A stretch of DNA of 64,000 nucleotides from Nitrososphaerota archaeon (lineage in GTDB: Archaea; Thermoproteota; Nitrososphaeria; Nitrososphaerales; Gagatemarchaeaceae), in the NCBI GenBank assembly GCA_029785615.1, contig JAFLZH010000001.1:2629-66628 (forward strand). The letters run 5' to 3'. The first letter of the stretch is position 1, and every line of letters starts with the position of its first letter. Shown piece after piece: positions 1-7,762 of the stretch. Both the position numbers and the translations under genes were made by a program. The notes below the pieces were generated by a model that was given only the letters and a program-made list of their open reading frames with translations, had not been told where the DNA came from and searched no databases.

Positions 1-1
1 G

Positions 2-622
2 ATCTTCATGCGGGCCAACGACAAGTTCCTGCTCGTCCCCAAAGGCCTCGCCCAGACGAAGTCCGACAGGCTCTGTGAAAACCTCCGGGTATCGGCCGTC
101 CCCACCTCGATCGGGGAGTCCAGGCTGCTGGGGGCCCTCTCCGCCATGAACGGCAACGGCGTCCTGGTGTCGAGGCTGGCCGAAGAAGCCGAGATCAGGG
201 AGATCAGGGACGCAACCGGCCTCAACGTCTCACGCCTCGAGTCGAAGCTTACTGCTGTGGGGAACCTCGTCGTGGCCAACGACAAGAGGGCCCTCGCCTC
301 CCCAGCCCTCGACCCCAGGGCTCTGTCCCAGGTCAGGGACGTGCTGGGGACCGAGGTCCAACAGGACGCCATAGGGGAGTACTACCAGGTGGGCTCATTG
401 GCGGTGACGACCAACCGCGGAGCGGCCGTGTACCCTGGCCTGGACGAGGCCGAGGTCGCCCGCATAGGCTCGGCGCTGGGGGTGGACGCCTATCCTACGT
501 CCATCAACGGCGGCGTCCCCTACGTCTCCTCAGGCCTGGTGGCGAACTCGCGTAACGCCGTCGCCGGGAGCCAGACGACCGGACCTGAGCTTGTGTTTAT
601 AACGCGGGCTCTGAGCGTTTGA
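2..622 (+). CDS. eif6: Translation initiation factor aIF6, 5' partial
   Basis: Ribosome anti-association factor that binds the large subunit and blocks premature joining with the small subunit. The visible part is about 206 residues and shows the repeated pseudo-symmetric pattern of the family (segments such as NLVVANDKRALASPAL and GSLAVTTNRGAAVYPGL). The family is usually about 220 residues, and the reading frame is open to the window edge, so the ATG at 8 is probably internal and the true start lies upstream. It is followed after 15 nt by prefoldin alpha and then ftsY, a typical archaeal translation and protein-targeting neighbourhood. Identification is from the family pattern, not a search. 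Confidence 0.9.
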   Translation: MFMRANDKFLLVPKGLAQTKSDRLCENLRVSAVPTSIGESRLLGALSAMNGNGVLVSRLAEEAEIREIRDATGLNVSRLESKLTAVGNLVVANDKRALASPALDPRALSQVRDVLGTEVQQDAIGEYYQVGSLAVTTNRGAAVYPGLDEAEVARIGSALGVDAYPTSINGGVPYVSSGLVANSRNAVAGSQTTGPELVFITRALSV

Positions 623-637
623 ATAAGTGTCACTGAA

Positions 638-1069
638 ATGAGCGAACTGACCACGGCCGAAGACACGGTCAACGCCCTGGTGGTCGAGATAAGGGTCCTC
701 GAGGGGACCTACAACGAGCTCTCGGCGAGGCAGAACCTGCTAGAGAGGGCGATGCTCGAAGGGCGCGCCGCCCTCGACGCCATAGGGGGACTGTCCGGCC
801 AGAGCTCCGGCGAGGTGCTCACCCAGGTAGGCGGAGGCATCATGCTCAGGTCGAGCCCTCCTGAGACTGACCGGGTGCTCGTGAGCATCGGCGCCAATGT
901 GGTGGTGGAGAAAGCAAGGGACGAGGCGGTGGCGATCCTCGAAGAGAGGGGGAGGGAGATCGAGAAGACCCTCGTCTCACTTGTGAGCCAGAGGAACGAG
1001 ATAGCCCAGAGGCTGAACTCTGACAGGGACGTGCTGAACAACTTCATGGCCCGAAACCAGCAGGGGTAG
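638..1069 (+). CDS. pfdA: Prefoldin alpha subunit
   Basis: Subunit of the hexameric prefoldin chaperone, which hands unfolded proteins to the thermosome. The 143 residues follow the expected plan: an N-terminal coiled-coil helix (about residues 1-45), a central beta-hairpin segment around GGGIMLRSS and VSIGANVVVEKA, and a C-terminal coiled-coil helix rich in E, K and R. Length matches the family. The ATG at 638 is 15 nt after aIF6, and the stop is 4 nt before the TTG of ftsY, so the three genes are probably one transcript. Genes often found nearby in archaea (L31e, L39e) would lie outside the window. Confidence 0.9.
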   Translation: MSELTTAEDTVNALVVEIRVLEGTYNELSARQNLLERAMLEGRAALDAIGGLSGQSSGEVLTQVGGGIMLRSSPPETDRVLVSIGANVVVEKARDEAVAILEERGREIEKTLVSLVSQRNEIAQRLNSDRDVLNNFMARNQQG

Positions 1070-1073
1070 CACC

Positions 1074-1982
1074 TTGTTCGACCGGCTGAAGCAGGCATTC
1101 TCCTCCATAACCAGCGCCGTAAGGGAGAAGCAGCTCAGCGGCCAGGACCTCGACAGCGCGGTCTTCGACTTTCAAATCTCGCTCATCGAGAGCGACGTAG
1201 CCCAGAGCGTCGCCGAAGCCCTCACCACCGAGGTCCAGAAGACCCTGGAAGGGACCAGGGTGGACCGCTCCGTCGACATGGCGGAGGTGGTCGGGGAGAG
1301 GCTGAACGCCTCCCTGGAGGCCGCTTTCGCGCGGGCGGGGTCCGTCGACATCGTGTCCAACGTCAGGGAGAAGGCGAAGGCGGGGGAGCCCTACGTCATC
1401 CTCTTCCTGGGGATAAACGGCACGGGGAAGACGACAACCGTGGCCAAGTTCGCCAACTTCCTGAAGAAGAACGGGCTGTCCGTCGTCTGCGCGGCCGGGG
1501 ACACCCACAGGCCGGGGGCCATCGAGCAGCTTTCGGAGCACGCCGAAAGGCTCTCACTCAAGGTCGTCTCCCAGCGCTACGGCGCGGACCCGGCGGCGGT
1601 GGGCCGCGACGGCGTCCTCTACGCCAAGGCGCACCACGTGGACTGCCTCCTGATCGACACGGCCGGGAGGATGCAGACAAACCAGAACCTGATGGAGGAG
1701 ATGTCGAAGATAGCCAGGGTGGTCAGGCCTGACTTCCGCATCTTCGTGGCGGACGCACTGACGGGGAACGACGCAGTCTCTCAGGCCGCGCTCTTCAACC
1801 AGCACGTCGGCTTCGACGGTGCCATCCTGACAAAGGCCGACGCAGACGTCAGGGGCGGGGCAGCCCTGTCCATAGTCTACACGACAGGCAAGCCCGTCCT
1901 CTTCTTGGGGGTTGGCCAGGGATACGACGACCTGTCCCCCTTCGACGCCAAGGCGTTCCTGGGTTCCATCACGGCCCGCTAG
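1074..1982 (+). CDS. ftsY: Signal recognition particle receptor FtsY
   Basis: Membrane-associated GTPase that docks SRP-ribosome complexes at the Sec translocon. The 302 residues contain an N-terminal helical N domain (1-90) and a G domain with the P-loop GINGTGKTTTVAKF (about 115), the DTHRPGA segment, the G3 motif DTAGRM and the G4 motif TKADAD. Length is typical of short archaeal FtsY without a long acidic extension. The start is the TTG at 1074, four nt after the prefoldin stop. SecE at 11.9 kb is a functional partner. The assignment is very secure because all GTPase motifs are intact. Confidence 0.96.
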   Translation: MFDRLKQAFSSITSAVREKQLSGQDLDSAVFDFQISLIESDVAQSVAEALTTEVQKTLEGTRVDRSVDMAEVVGERLNASLEAAFARAGSVDIVSNVREKAKAGEPYVILFLGINGTGKTTTVAKFANFLKKNGLSVVCAAGDTHRPGAIEQLSEHAERLSLKVVSQRYGADPAAVGRDGVLYAKAHHVDCLLIDTAGRMQTNQNLMEEMSKIARVVRPDFRIFVADALTGNDAVSQAALFNQHVGFDGAILTKADADVRGGAALSIVYTTGKPVLFLGVGQGYDDLSPFDAKAFLGSITAR

Positions 1983-2172
1983 TCCGGCCCCCGAAGGAGC
2001 CTCTGGGGTACGTCCCCTTCCCCGTCCTCGCCCTCTCCATGTCCGCCCCCACGGCGGCGAATGGCCCGTCGCCGGTCGCCAGCCCGAGGACCTCGCCGTC
2101 CGGGGCCACGACCAACCCCCTCCCCCCGAACTCCGACCTCTCCTCAGGCATCTCGCAGACCGTGACCTTCAT
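1969..2172 (-). pseudogene. Collapsed nitrilase-family remnant (internal deletion)
   Basis: A 67-codon open frame that appears to join the first 13-14 residues of a carbon-nitrogen hydrolase (MKVTVCEMPEERSEF) directly to its C-terminal end (GRGLVVAPDGEVLGL ... MERARTGKGTYPR). The middle, with the Glu-Lys-Cys catalytic triad, is absent. This follows from my memory of archaeal nitrilase-like proteins, which start with MKVTVC and end with a strand like WVVDPDGEVL and a TYPR motif. It starts 38 nt below the stop of the ACT-domain gene on the same strand and its end overlaps the ftsY stop. It could be a real small protein, but an in-frame internal deletion explains it better. Confidence 0.55.
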
Positions 2173-2209
2173 GGCAGCGGCGTCCTGTCCCCTAGCAGTA
2201 TCTATCTCC

Positions 2210-2923
2210 TCAGTCTCCGCCCTCGCCCAGCCTTCTCCTCTCTTCGCCCACCAGTTCGGTCATCGCCTCGAAGGCCCTGCTGGCGTCCTTCATCCCGACC
2301 ACCATGATGGTGTCGGTGAAGCAGCTGACCGTGTCCTCGACGTTCACCTTCTTCCTGAACAGCTGGTTGTAGAGGGCGCTGACGCATCCCGGGGTGGTGA
2401 CTATCTCCACGGGGCTGTGGACGGTTATGGCCGCCCCCTCCTCCCCCTCATCAAGTATCTCGGCGCTCCCCAGGGCCCTCTTGACCATCCGGTGGAGCCT
2501 CTGGTCGAAGATGAGGGTGATGGACGAAAGCGACTCTGACACCTGGATGAAGTCTTCATGGTTGGCGGAGAGCAGCGTCCCCACGATCTGAAGGGTCCTC
2601 TTTGTCTTCTCCACGGATACCCTGGAGACGTGGGTCCTCACGTTGACGACGCTCCCCGCGAGCACCCTGCTCACCCTCGGCGGGGCCGGTGAGTAGGAGC
2701 CTCGGAGCCGCTTGAGGGAGGTGGCCACGCCCACCTCGCTCACCCCCCTGACCCCCTTCCCCGTCCTCGCCGCCACCCTGGGGACCAGCATCCTGGCGAG
2801 GGCGCTGAGGTTCACGTAGTCCCTTGCCAGGGCGTCCTGGACGGAGAGGTCCGAGTCCACCTCGTCCCTGACCGCCTTCATGACTGAAGCTGTTTTGACC
2901 AGTTTTGGGTCATGTTTGACCAA
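2210..2923 (-). CDS. ACT-domain protein, possible amino-acid-responsive regulator
   Basis: Conserved archaeal protein of unknown role. The N-terminal ~75 residues are helical (AVRDEVDSDLSVQDALARDY, VNLSALARMLVPRVA) and could form a DNA-binding or dimerisation region. The C-terminal half carries an ACT-like fold with the segment ITVHSPVEIVTTPGCVSALY followed by VNVEDTVSCFTDTIMVV. ACT domains usually bind amino acids and regulate their synthesis. It is divergent from argG with a shared promoter region, so a role in sensing arginine or lysine is an inference. The TTG at 2923 is about 28 nt below a TATA-like box on this strand; the ATG at 2881 is the alternative start (224 residues). Confidence 0.7.
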   Translation of the reverse strand: MVKHDPKLVKTASVMKAVRDEVDSDLSVQDALARDYVNLSALARMLVPRVAARTGKGVRGVSEVGVATSLKRLRGSYSPAPPRVSRVLAGSVVNVRTHVSRVSVEKTKRTLQIVGTLLSANHEDFIQVSESLSSITLIFDQRLHRMVKRALGSAEILDEGEEGAAITVHSPVEIVTTPGCVSALYNQLFRKKVNVEDTVSCFTDTIMVVGMKDASRAFEAMTELVGEERRRLGEGGD

Positions 2924-2930
2924 AACGCCG
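2891..2930. promoter_or_regulatory. Repeated TGACC/GGTCA elements at the start of the ACT-domain gene
   Basis: The stretch contains TTTTGACCA, TTTTGGGTCA and TGACCAAAA close together, giving overlapping direct and inverted copies of TGACC/GGTCA. They overlap the TTG start of the ACT-domain gene and lie 30-90 nt upstream of argG. Such a cluster could be an operator that controls both genes, perhaps by autoregulation. Part of the pattern may simply be coding sequence if the TTG at 2923 is the true start. Confidence 0.4.
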
Positions 2931-2947
2931 TTTTCCTGTCCAAAATC

Positions 2948-2955
2948 TATAAAAG
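2948..2955. promoter_or_regulatory. TATA-like box serving argG and perhaps the divergent ACT gene
   Basis: TATAAAAG on the plus strand lies about 30 nt upstream of the argG TTG, the spacing of a leaderless archaeal transcript. Read on the minus strand it is CTTTTATA, about 28 nt from the TTG of the ACT-domain gene, so one element may drive both directions. Confidence 0.55.
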
Positions 2956-2982
2956 CATTGTTGAGGCCGTCCGGTCCGAAGT

Positions 2983-4227
2983 TTGCGCCGAACCGTTGCC
3001 CTCGCGTTCTCCGGCGGCCTAGACACCTCAGTGTGCGTCAAGTGGCTCCAGGAGAAGTACGACGCTGAGGTGGTCACGGTCACCCTCGATTTGGGCCAGA
3101 GGGACGACATGGATGAGATTGAGAAGCGCTCCAGGCAGATCGGCGCCAGGAACCATTACACCATAGACGCCAAGGAAGAGTTCATCCACGACTACGTCTT
3201 CCCATCGATCAAGGCGAACGCCCTCTACGAAGGGAAGTACCCTCTCAGCACAGCCTTGGGGAGGCCCCTCATCGGGAAGAAGCTCGTCGAAGTGGCTGAG
3301 AAGGAGGGTGCTGACGCGGTCGCCCACGGCTGCACGGGCAAGGGGAACGACCAGGTCAGGATCGACGTCACCGTGAGGGCGATGAACCCGTCCCTGCAGG
3401 TCATAGCCCCGGTCCGCGAGTGGAACATGAGCAGGGACGAGGAGATCGCCTACGCCCAGGAGCGCGGGCTCCCGGTCAAGCCCTCGAAGTCGATATTCAG
3501 CGTCGACCAGAACATCTGGGGGAGGTCCGTGGAGAGCGGGCCCCTCGAGAACCCTGGGACCGAGCCCCCCGAGGACGCCTTCGAGTGGACCGCTTCCCCC
3601 GAGGAGGCGCCGGACGAGCCCCGATACCTGGAACTCGGCTTCCAGGAAGGAGTCCCCGCCAGGGTTGACGGCAAGGCCATGGATCCCCTCGAGCTGGTAA
3701 GCTACGTGAACGAGGTCGCAGGGGCGCACGGCGTCGGCAGGATCGACCACATAGAGGACAGGCTCGTGGGGATAAAGTCACGGGAGGTCTACGAATGCCC
3801 GGCGGCGTCCGTCGTCATCGACGCCCATAGAGACCTGGAGAAGCTGGTCCTGACCCGCCACGAGCTCGACTTCAAGGCCCACGTGGAGAGGGAGTGGGCG
3901 TGGCTGGTCTACTCAGGGCTCTGGCTGGAGCCGCTCAGGCCGGCCCTGGACCGCTTCATCGCCGCCACCCAGCACAGGGTGACCGGCTCGGTGAAGGTGA
4001 AGCTCTACAAGGGGACCTCCCGGGTCGTCGGCAGGTCGTCGGACTACTCCATCTACGACATCGGCCTGTCCACCTACGGCCGCGGTTCGACCTTTGACCA
4101 GAAGAGCGCGGTAGGCTTCATAGAGCTCTGGGGGCTCCAGTCTAGGGTCGCTTCCGGGCTCAGCTCTCAAGCCGAGGAAAAAGAAAAGAATGGACATCAG
4201 GGGACCAAGGCTAAGGAAGCCCAGTGA
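2983..4227 (+). CDS. argG: Argininosuccinate synthase
   Basis: ATP-dependent condensation of citrulline with aspartate to argininosuccinate, the penultimate step of arginine synthesis. The N-terminal PP-loop is intact (ALAFSGGLDTSVCVKWL), followed by THGCTGKGNDQVR-like sequence (seen as AHGCTGKGNDQVRID), FSVDQNIWGRSVE and the C-terminal KGTSRVVGRSSDYSIYD. At 414 residues it has the family length. The TTG at 2983 starts right before the first conserved strand and fits the upstream TATA box. It overlaps argH by about 38 nt, showing translational coupling at the head of the arginine run. Confidence 0.97.
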   Translation: MRRTVALAFSGGLDTSVCVKWLQEKYDAEVVTVTLDLGQRDDMDEIEKRSRQIGARNHYTIDAKEEFIHDYVFPSIKANALYEGKYPLSTALGRPLIGKKLVEVAEKEGADAVAHGCTGKGNDQVRIDVTVRAMNPSLQVIAPVREWNMSRDEEIAYAQERGLPVKPSKSIFSVDQNIWGRSVESGPLENPGTEPPEDAFEWTASPEEAPDEPRYLELGFQEGVPARVDGKAMDPLELVSYVNEVAGAHGVGRIDHIEDRLVGIKSREVYECPAASVVIDAHRDLEKLVLTRHELDFKAHVEREWAWLVYSGLWLEPLRPALDRFIAATQHRVTGSVKVKLYKGTSRVVGRSSDYSIYDIGLSTYGRGSTFDQKSAVGFIELWGLQSRVASGLSSQAEEKEKNGHQGTKAKEAQ

Positions 4228-5674
4228 CGAGGCCCTCGCCTTCACCTCCTCGATGGCCGACGACGGGCGCATCGCCCGCCAGGTCATCTTGGTGAATTTG
4301 GCCCACATGGCAGCCCTCGTCAGGGCAGGAGAAGTGGACCGAAAGCTGGGCGCGAAGTGCGTGAAGTTCCTGGTCGGCGCCTCCGCCGAGATACCCCCCG
4401 GCGCGAAGTCCGAGGACTTCCATCAGCAGCTCGAGCAGGCCGCGGTCGACTCCCTCGGCGTGGAGACAGCCGGGTTCCTCAACTACGGCAAGAGCAGGAA
4501 CGACCAGGTCGCCACCGCCATACGGATGGAGCTGAGGGGCTCGGTTCTCGCCCTCGTCGGCTCCGTCGTGGGGCTCCAGTCGGCGCTGCTGAGCCAGGCG
4601 AGCAAGAATGGCGCAGTCCTGGTCCCAGGATACACCCACCTGCAGAGGGCGCAGCCCGCGACCTTCGCCCACCACCTATTCGCCCACTTCGACGCCTTCC
4701 AGCGCGACGCTGAGAGGGCCCTCCAGCTCTACGCCCGCGTCAACCTGTCCCCCATGGGGTCGGCCGCCATGGCGGGGACGTCGGTGAAGCTCGACAGGAG
4801 GTACGTCGCCGGGCTCCTCGGCTTCCACGGTCTGGTCAGAAACGCAATGGACGCGGTCTCTTCGAGGGACGTAGCCGTCGAGGCCCTTTCCTGCGCCACC
4901 ATCGCAGCCCTCGACGCCAGCAGGCTGGCCGAGGAGCTGATACTATGGAGCTCGGCGGAGTTCGGGTTCGTCGAGCTCGCCGACGCCTACGCCGCGTCAA
5001 GCAGCATAATGCCACAGAAGAAGAACGCGGTGGCCGCAGAGATGGCCCGGGCCAAGGCAGGGTCAGTCATGGGGGGCCTGGTCGCCGCCTGCGCCATCCT
5101 GAAGGCCCTCCCCTACTCTTACAACCTCGACCTCCAGGAGGTCACCCCTCACCTCTGGCGGGCCATGGACGACGTGACCGCCACCCTCGGCGTGCTCGCG
5201 GGCATGGTCGCCTCGGCCTCGCTCAGGAAGGGGCGCCTGGACTCGGCTGTCCACGGCGACGGCTCTACAGCCGTTGCCCTCGCCAACTACCTCGTCAGAG
5301 AGCGCGGCGTCTCCTTCCGCCAGGCCCATGCCATGGTGGGGGCGCTCGTGCGGGCCTCGGCTGACACGGGAGCGCCGCTTCAGGAAGTGGCGGCGTCCAG
5401 GCTCGCGCACGTCTCCGCAGGCTTCGGGAAGAAGGTATCAGTGGACAGGGGCACCATCGAGGGCCTCCTTGACCCCGCCCGGTTCCTCGAGGGGGTCGCG
5501 ACCGAAGGAGGGGCAAACCCCCGATCCATAGCGAAGGAGCTCAGGCTGCGCGAGGGCGACATCGCCTCTACGCGGTCCTCGCTCTCCGAGCTGAAGGCGA
5601 GGCTGGCCGCATCAGAGCGGAGGCTGCGCGCCACTACACTGGGACTGGCACGGGAGGTGAAATCAGGAGATTGA
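4190..5674 (+). CDS. argH: Argininosuccinate lyase
   Basis: Cleaves argininosuccinate to arginine and fumarate. The 494 residues contain the fumarase/aspartase superfamily signature as SSIMPQKKNAVAAEMA (the usual GSSxMPxKxNP with A-S in front and V in place of P), the substrate-loop segment GYTHLQRAQPATFAHH and the early SRNDQVATAIRMEL motif with catalytic-region residues. ATG at 4190 overlaps the end of argG. Its stop codon overlaps the TTG of lysW (TTGA), so the two are translationally coupled. Fumarate made here can be used by FumC at 30.4 kb. Confidence 0.96.
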   Translation: MDIRGPRLRKPSDEALAFTSSMADDGRIARQVILVNLAHMAALVRAGEVDRKLGAKCVKFLVGASAEIPPGAKSEDFHQQLEQAAVDSLGVETAGFLNYGKSRNDQVATAIRMELRGSVLALVGSVVGLQSALLSQASKNGAVLVPGYTHLQRAQPATFAHHLFAHFDAFQRDAERALQLYARVNLSPMGSAAMAGTSVKLDRRYVAGLLGFHGLVRNAMDAVSSRDVAVEALSCATIAALDASRLAEELILWSSAEFGFVELADAYAASSSIMPQKKNAVAAEMARAKAGSVMGGLVAACAILKALPYSYNLDLQEVTPHLWRAMDDVTATLGVLAGMVASASLRKGRLDSAVHGDGSTAVALANYLVRERGVSFRQAHAMVGALVRASADTGAPLQEVAASRLAHVSAGFGKKVSVDRGTIEGLLDPARFLEGVATEGGANPRSIAKELRLREGDIASTRSSLSELKARLAASERRLRATTLGLAREVKSGD

Positions 5675-5844
5675 ACACGAGTTGCAACGAATGCGGAGCC
5701 GCGCTGACCGTCCCCGACGACGCCATAATCGGGGAGCTTGTCTCTTGCAGGGACTGCTCTTCGGAATACGAGGTGGCGGAGATATCCAACGGCAGCGTCC
5801 TCCTCAAAGCCGCTGAGAAGGTCGGAGAGGACTGGGGAGAATAG
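5671..5844 (+). CDS. lysW: LysW amino-group carrier protein
   Basis: A 57-residue carrier missing from the ORF track. Its C-terminal glutamate is conjugated through its gamma-carboxyl to the amino group of glutamate or alpha-aminoadipate, protecting the amino group through lysine or arginine synthesis. It has one zinc-ribbon-like module (CNECGAAL near the start, VSCRDCSSEYEV in the middle) and ends exactly in EDWGE, the family's diagnostic tail. The TTG start overlaps the argH stop by 4 nt and its own stop overlaps the GTG of lysX by 1 nt. The acidic surface expected for recognition by LysX, LysY, LysZ, LysJ and LysK is present. Confidence 0.96.
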   Translation: MNTSCNECGAALTVPDDAIIGELVSCRDCSSEYEVAEISNGSVLLKAAEKVGEDWGE

Positions 5845-6695
5845 TGAAGCTCACCATAACTTTCGACAGGCTCAGGTGGGAGGAGAAGGCGCTCAGCGAA
5901 GCCGCCGAAGCCGCGGGGATCGAGGTGTCCCTGGTCGACGTCAAGGGGCTGGTCTTCGAGGTCCCCAAGAAGCGCCCGGAGTTCGGGGACGTGGTGCTCC
6001 AGCGGTGCATCAGCCACTACAGGTCGTCGCTCCTCACCCGGGCCCTGGAGGGGGCAGGGATGCAGGTCATCAACAGCCAGGCGGTGGCCGAGGTCTGCAG
6101 CAACAAGCTCGCCACCAGCATCGCGCTTTCGAACGCCGGCGTGCCTACCCCGCGCACCTTCCTCGCCCTCACCTCAGACGCCGCCGAGGAGGCCGCCGAG
6201 AAACTCGGCTACCCCCTGGTGCTGAAGCCGTTCACTGGGAGCTGGGGGCGCATGGTGACTGTCGTCCGTGACAGGGCGACCCTGGAGTCGCTCATCGAGT
6301 ACAAGGAGGAGCTCGCGAACCCGCAGGAGCAGCACATGTACTACCTCCAGGAGTACGTCAACAGGCCCCCAAGGGACGTCAGGGCCATAGTTGCCGGGGA
6401 CAGCATAGTCGCCTGCGTCCACAGGATCGCGCCACCGGGGGAGTGGAGGACCAACGTCGCCCGGGGAGCGACGTCCGAGGCGTTCAAGCCCGACGCCGAG
6501 CTGGCGGAGGTCATACTGAAGGCAGCCGAGGCCGTGGGGGGCGGGATCCTCGGGGTCGACGCCATGGAGCCGGAGTCAGGCTACGTGGTCCACGAAGTCA
6601 ACAACACCGTCGAATTCAAGGGGGCCCAGTCCGCCGTGGGGTTCGACATCCCCTCCAGGCTGATCAGCTATGTCGCAGGGTCGGCGAGGCGATAG
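5844..6695 (+). CDS. lysX: LysW-glutamate/aminoadipate ligase (LysX/ArgX)
   Basis: ATP-grasp ligase of the RimK family that attaches glutamate and/or alpha-aminoadipate to the LysW C-terminus. Visible features are the ATP-grasp core (GYPLVLKPFTGSWGRMV, about residue 118), YYLQEYVNRPPRDVRAIV, the metal-binding end GVDAMEPESGYVVHEVNNT and the following EFKG. The GTG at 5844 overlaps the lysW stop by 1 nt. At 283 residues it is full length. Being in one run with argG and argH argues for arginine synthesis, but thaumarchaeal enzymes may serve both pathways, and I cannot decide between LysX and ArgX from sequence alone. Confidence 0.93.
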   Translation: MKLTITFDRLRWEEKALSEAAEAAGIEVSLVDVKGLVFEVPKKRPEFGDVVLQRCISHYRSSLLTRALEGAGMQVINSQAVAEVCSNKLATSIALSNAGVPTPRTFLALTSDAAEEAAEKLGYPLVLKPFTGSWGRMVTVVRDRATLESLIEYKEELANPQEQHMYYLQEYVNRPPRDVRAIVAGDSIVACVHRIAPPGEWRTNVARGATSEAFKPDAELAEVILKAAEAVGGGILGVDAMEPESGYVVHEVNNTVEFKGAQSAVGFDIPSRLISYVAGSARR

Positions 6696-6696
6696 C

Positions 6697-7758
6697 ATGG
6701 TCCGCGTGGGCGTGCTCGCGGGCTCCGGGTACATAGGAGGGGAGCTGCTCCGGCTGCTCCTCCAGCACCCCGAGGCCGAGGTGGCCTACGCCACCTCGAG
6801 GAGGTACGCCGGGGAGTACGTGTTCAGGGTGCACCCCAACCTCAGAGGGGTCACGGACCTGAAGTTCGTCCCCTTCGACGCGTCAAAGCTCGCAGGGTCG
6901 GCCGACGTCGTGTTCGCGGCCCTCCCCCACGGCGAGTCGGTGAAGGTGGTCCCACAGCTCGCAGACGCCGGGCTCAGGATCGTAGACCTCAGCGCTGACT
7001 TTAGGCTCGGGGACAGCTCTCAGTACCCAGTCTGGTACGGCTACGACCACCCCCGCCCCGACCTGCTGGGGAAGTTCGTGCTCTCGATCCCCGAGCTGAA
7101 CCGGGAGCAGGTCAAGGGGGCGAGGCTGGTGGCTTCCCCGGGGTGCACCGCGATCACCACAATCCTCGCCCTAGCCCCTCTCATCAGGATGAAGTCCCTG
7201 GGGGTGGACACGGAACACGTCGTGGTCGACGCCAAGGTCGGCTCCTCAGGGTCAGGCGGCAAGCCATCCCTCGCGACGCACTTCTCGGAGAGGTTCAACG
7301 TGGTGAGGCCCTACAAGCCCGCGGGGCACAGGCACGCCGCCGAGATAGAGCAGGTCCTATCATCCGTCGCCGGCGTCCGGGTCAGAGTCTCGATGTCGGC
7401 CCACGGCGTGAACATGGTGAGGGGTATCCTGAGCACCTCTCATGTCTTCGCGTCCGGGGAACTGAAGTCCATCGACATATGGAAGGCGTACCGCGAAGCA
7501 TACTCAGGGAGCCACTTCGTCAGGATAGTCAGGGACAGGCAGGGGCCCTTCAGGCTCCCGGACCCGAAGCTCGTCATAGGCTCCAACTTCTGCGACGTGG
7601 GCTTCGAGATAGAAGAGAGGACGGGGAGGATAGTCGCCTTCGGCGCCACTGACAACCTGATCAAGGGGGCAGCGGGGAACGCGATCCAGTCGATGAATCT
7701 CATGCTAGGATTCGACGAGAAGGCGGGGCTGGCGATGGCGCCCCTCCATCCGGTGTAG
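6697..7758 (+). CDS. lysY: LysW-gamma-glutamyl/aminoadipyl phosphate reductase
   Basis: ArgC-family NADPH-dependent reductase that turns the LysW-linked acyl phosphate into the semialdehyde. It has the Rossmann start VRVGVLAGSGYIGGELLRLL, the catalytic cysteine in VASPGCTAITT (about residue 149) and the conserved GSSGSGGKPS and HRHAAEIEQ segments. The ATG at 6697, one nt after the lysX stop, is chosen over the upstream ATG at 6670 because it begins right at the dinucleotide-binding strand; this gives 353 residues. It sits 4 nt before lysZ. Confidence 0.95.
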   Translation: MVRVGVLAGSGYIGGELLRLLLQHPEAEVAYATSRRYAGEYVFRVHPNLRGVTDLKFVPFDASKLAGSADVVFAALPHGESVKVVPQLADAGLRIVDLSADFRLGDSSQYPVWYGYDHPRPDLLGKFVLSIPELNREQVKGARLVASPGCTAITTILALAPLIRMKSLGVDTEHVVVDAKVGSSGSGGKPSLATHFSERFNVVRPYKPAGHRHAAEIEQVLSSVAGVRVRVSMSAHGVNMVRGILSTSHVFASGELKSIDIWKAYREAYSGSHFVRIVRDRQGPFRLPDPKLVIGSNFCDVGFEIEERTGRIVAFGATDNLIKGAAGNAIQSMNLMLGFDEKAGLAMAPLHPV

Positions 7759-7762
7759 CGAG

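Noticed and set aside
3028-3750. Long minus-strand ORF opposite argG (240 aa)
   Set aside because: Shadow frame of argG in high-G+C DNA; residue content is Val/Leu/Asp/Gly/Pro of the antisense type and no domain is seen.
5844-6695. Calling lysX specifically ArgX
   Set aside because: The substrate-determining signature could not be decided by eye; context favours arginine but is not proof.
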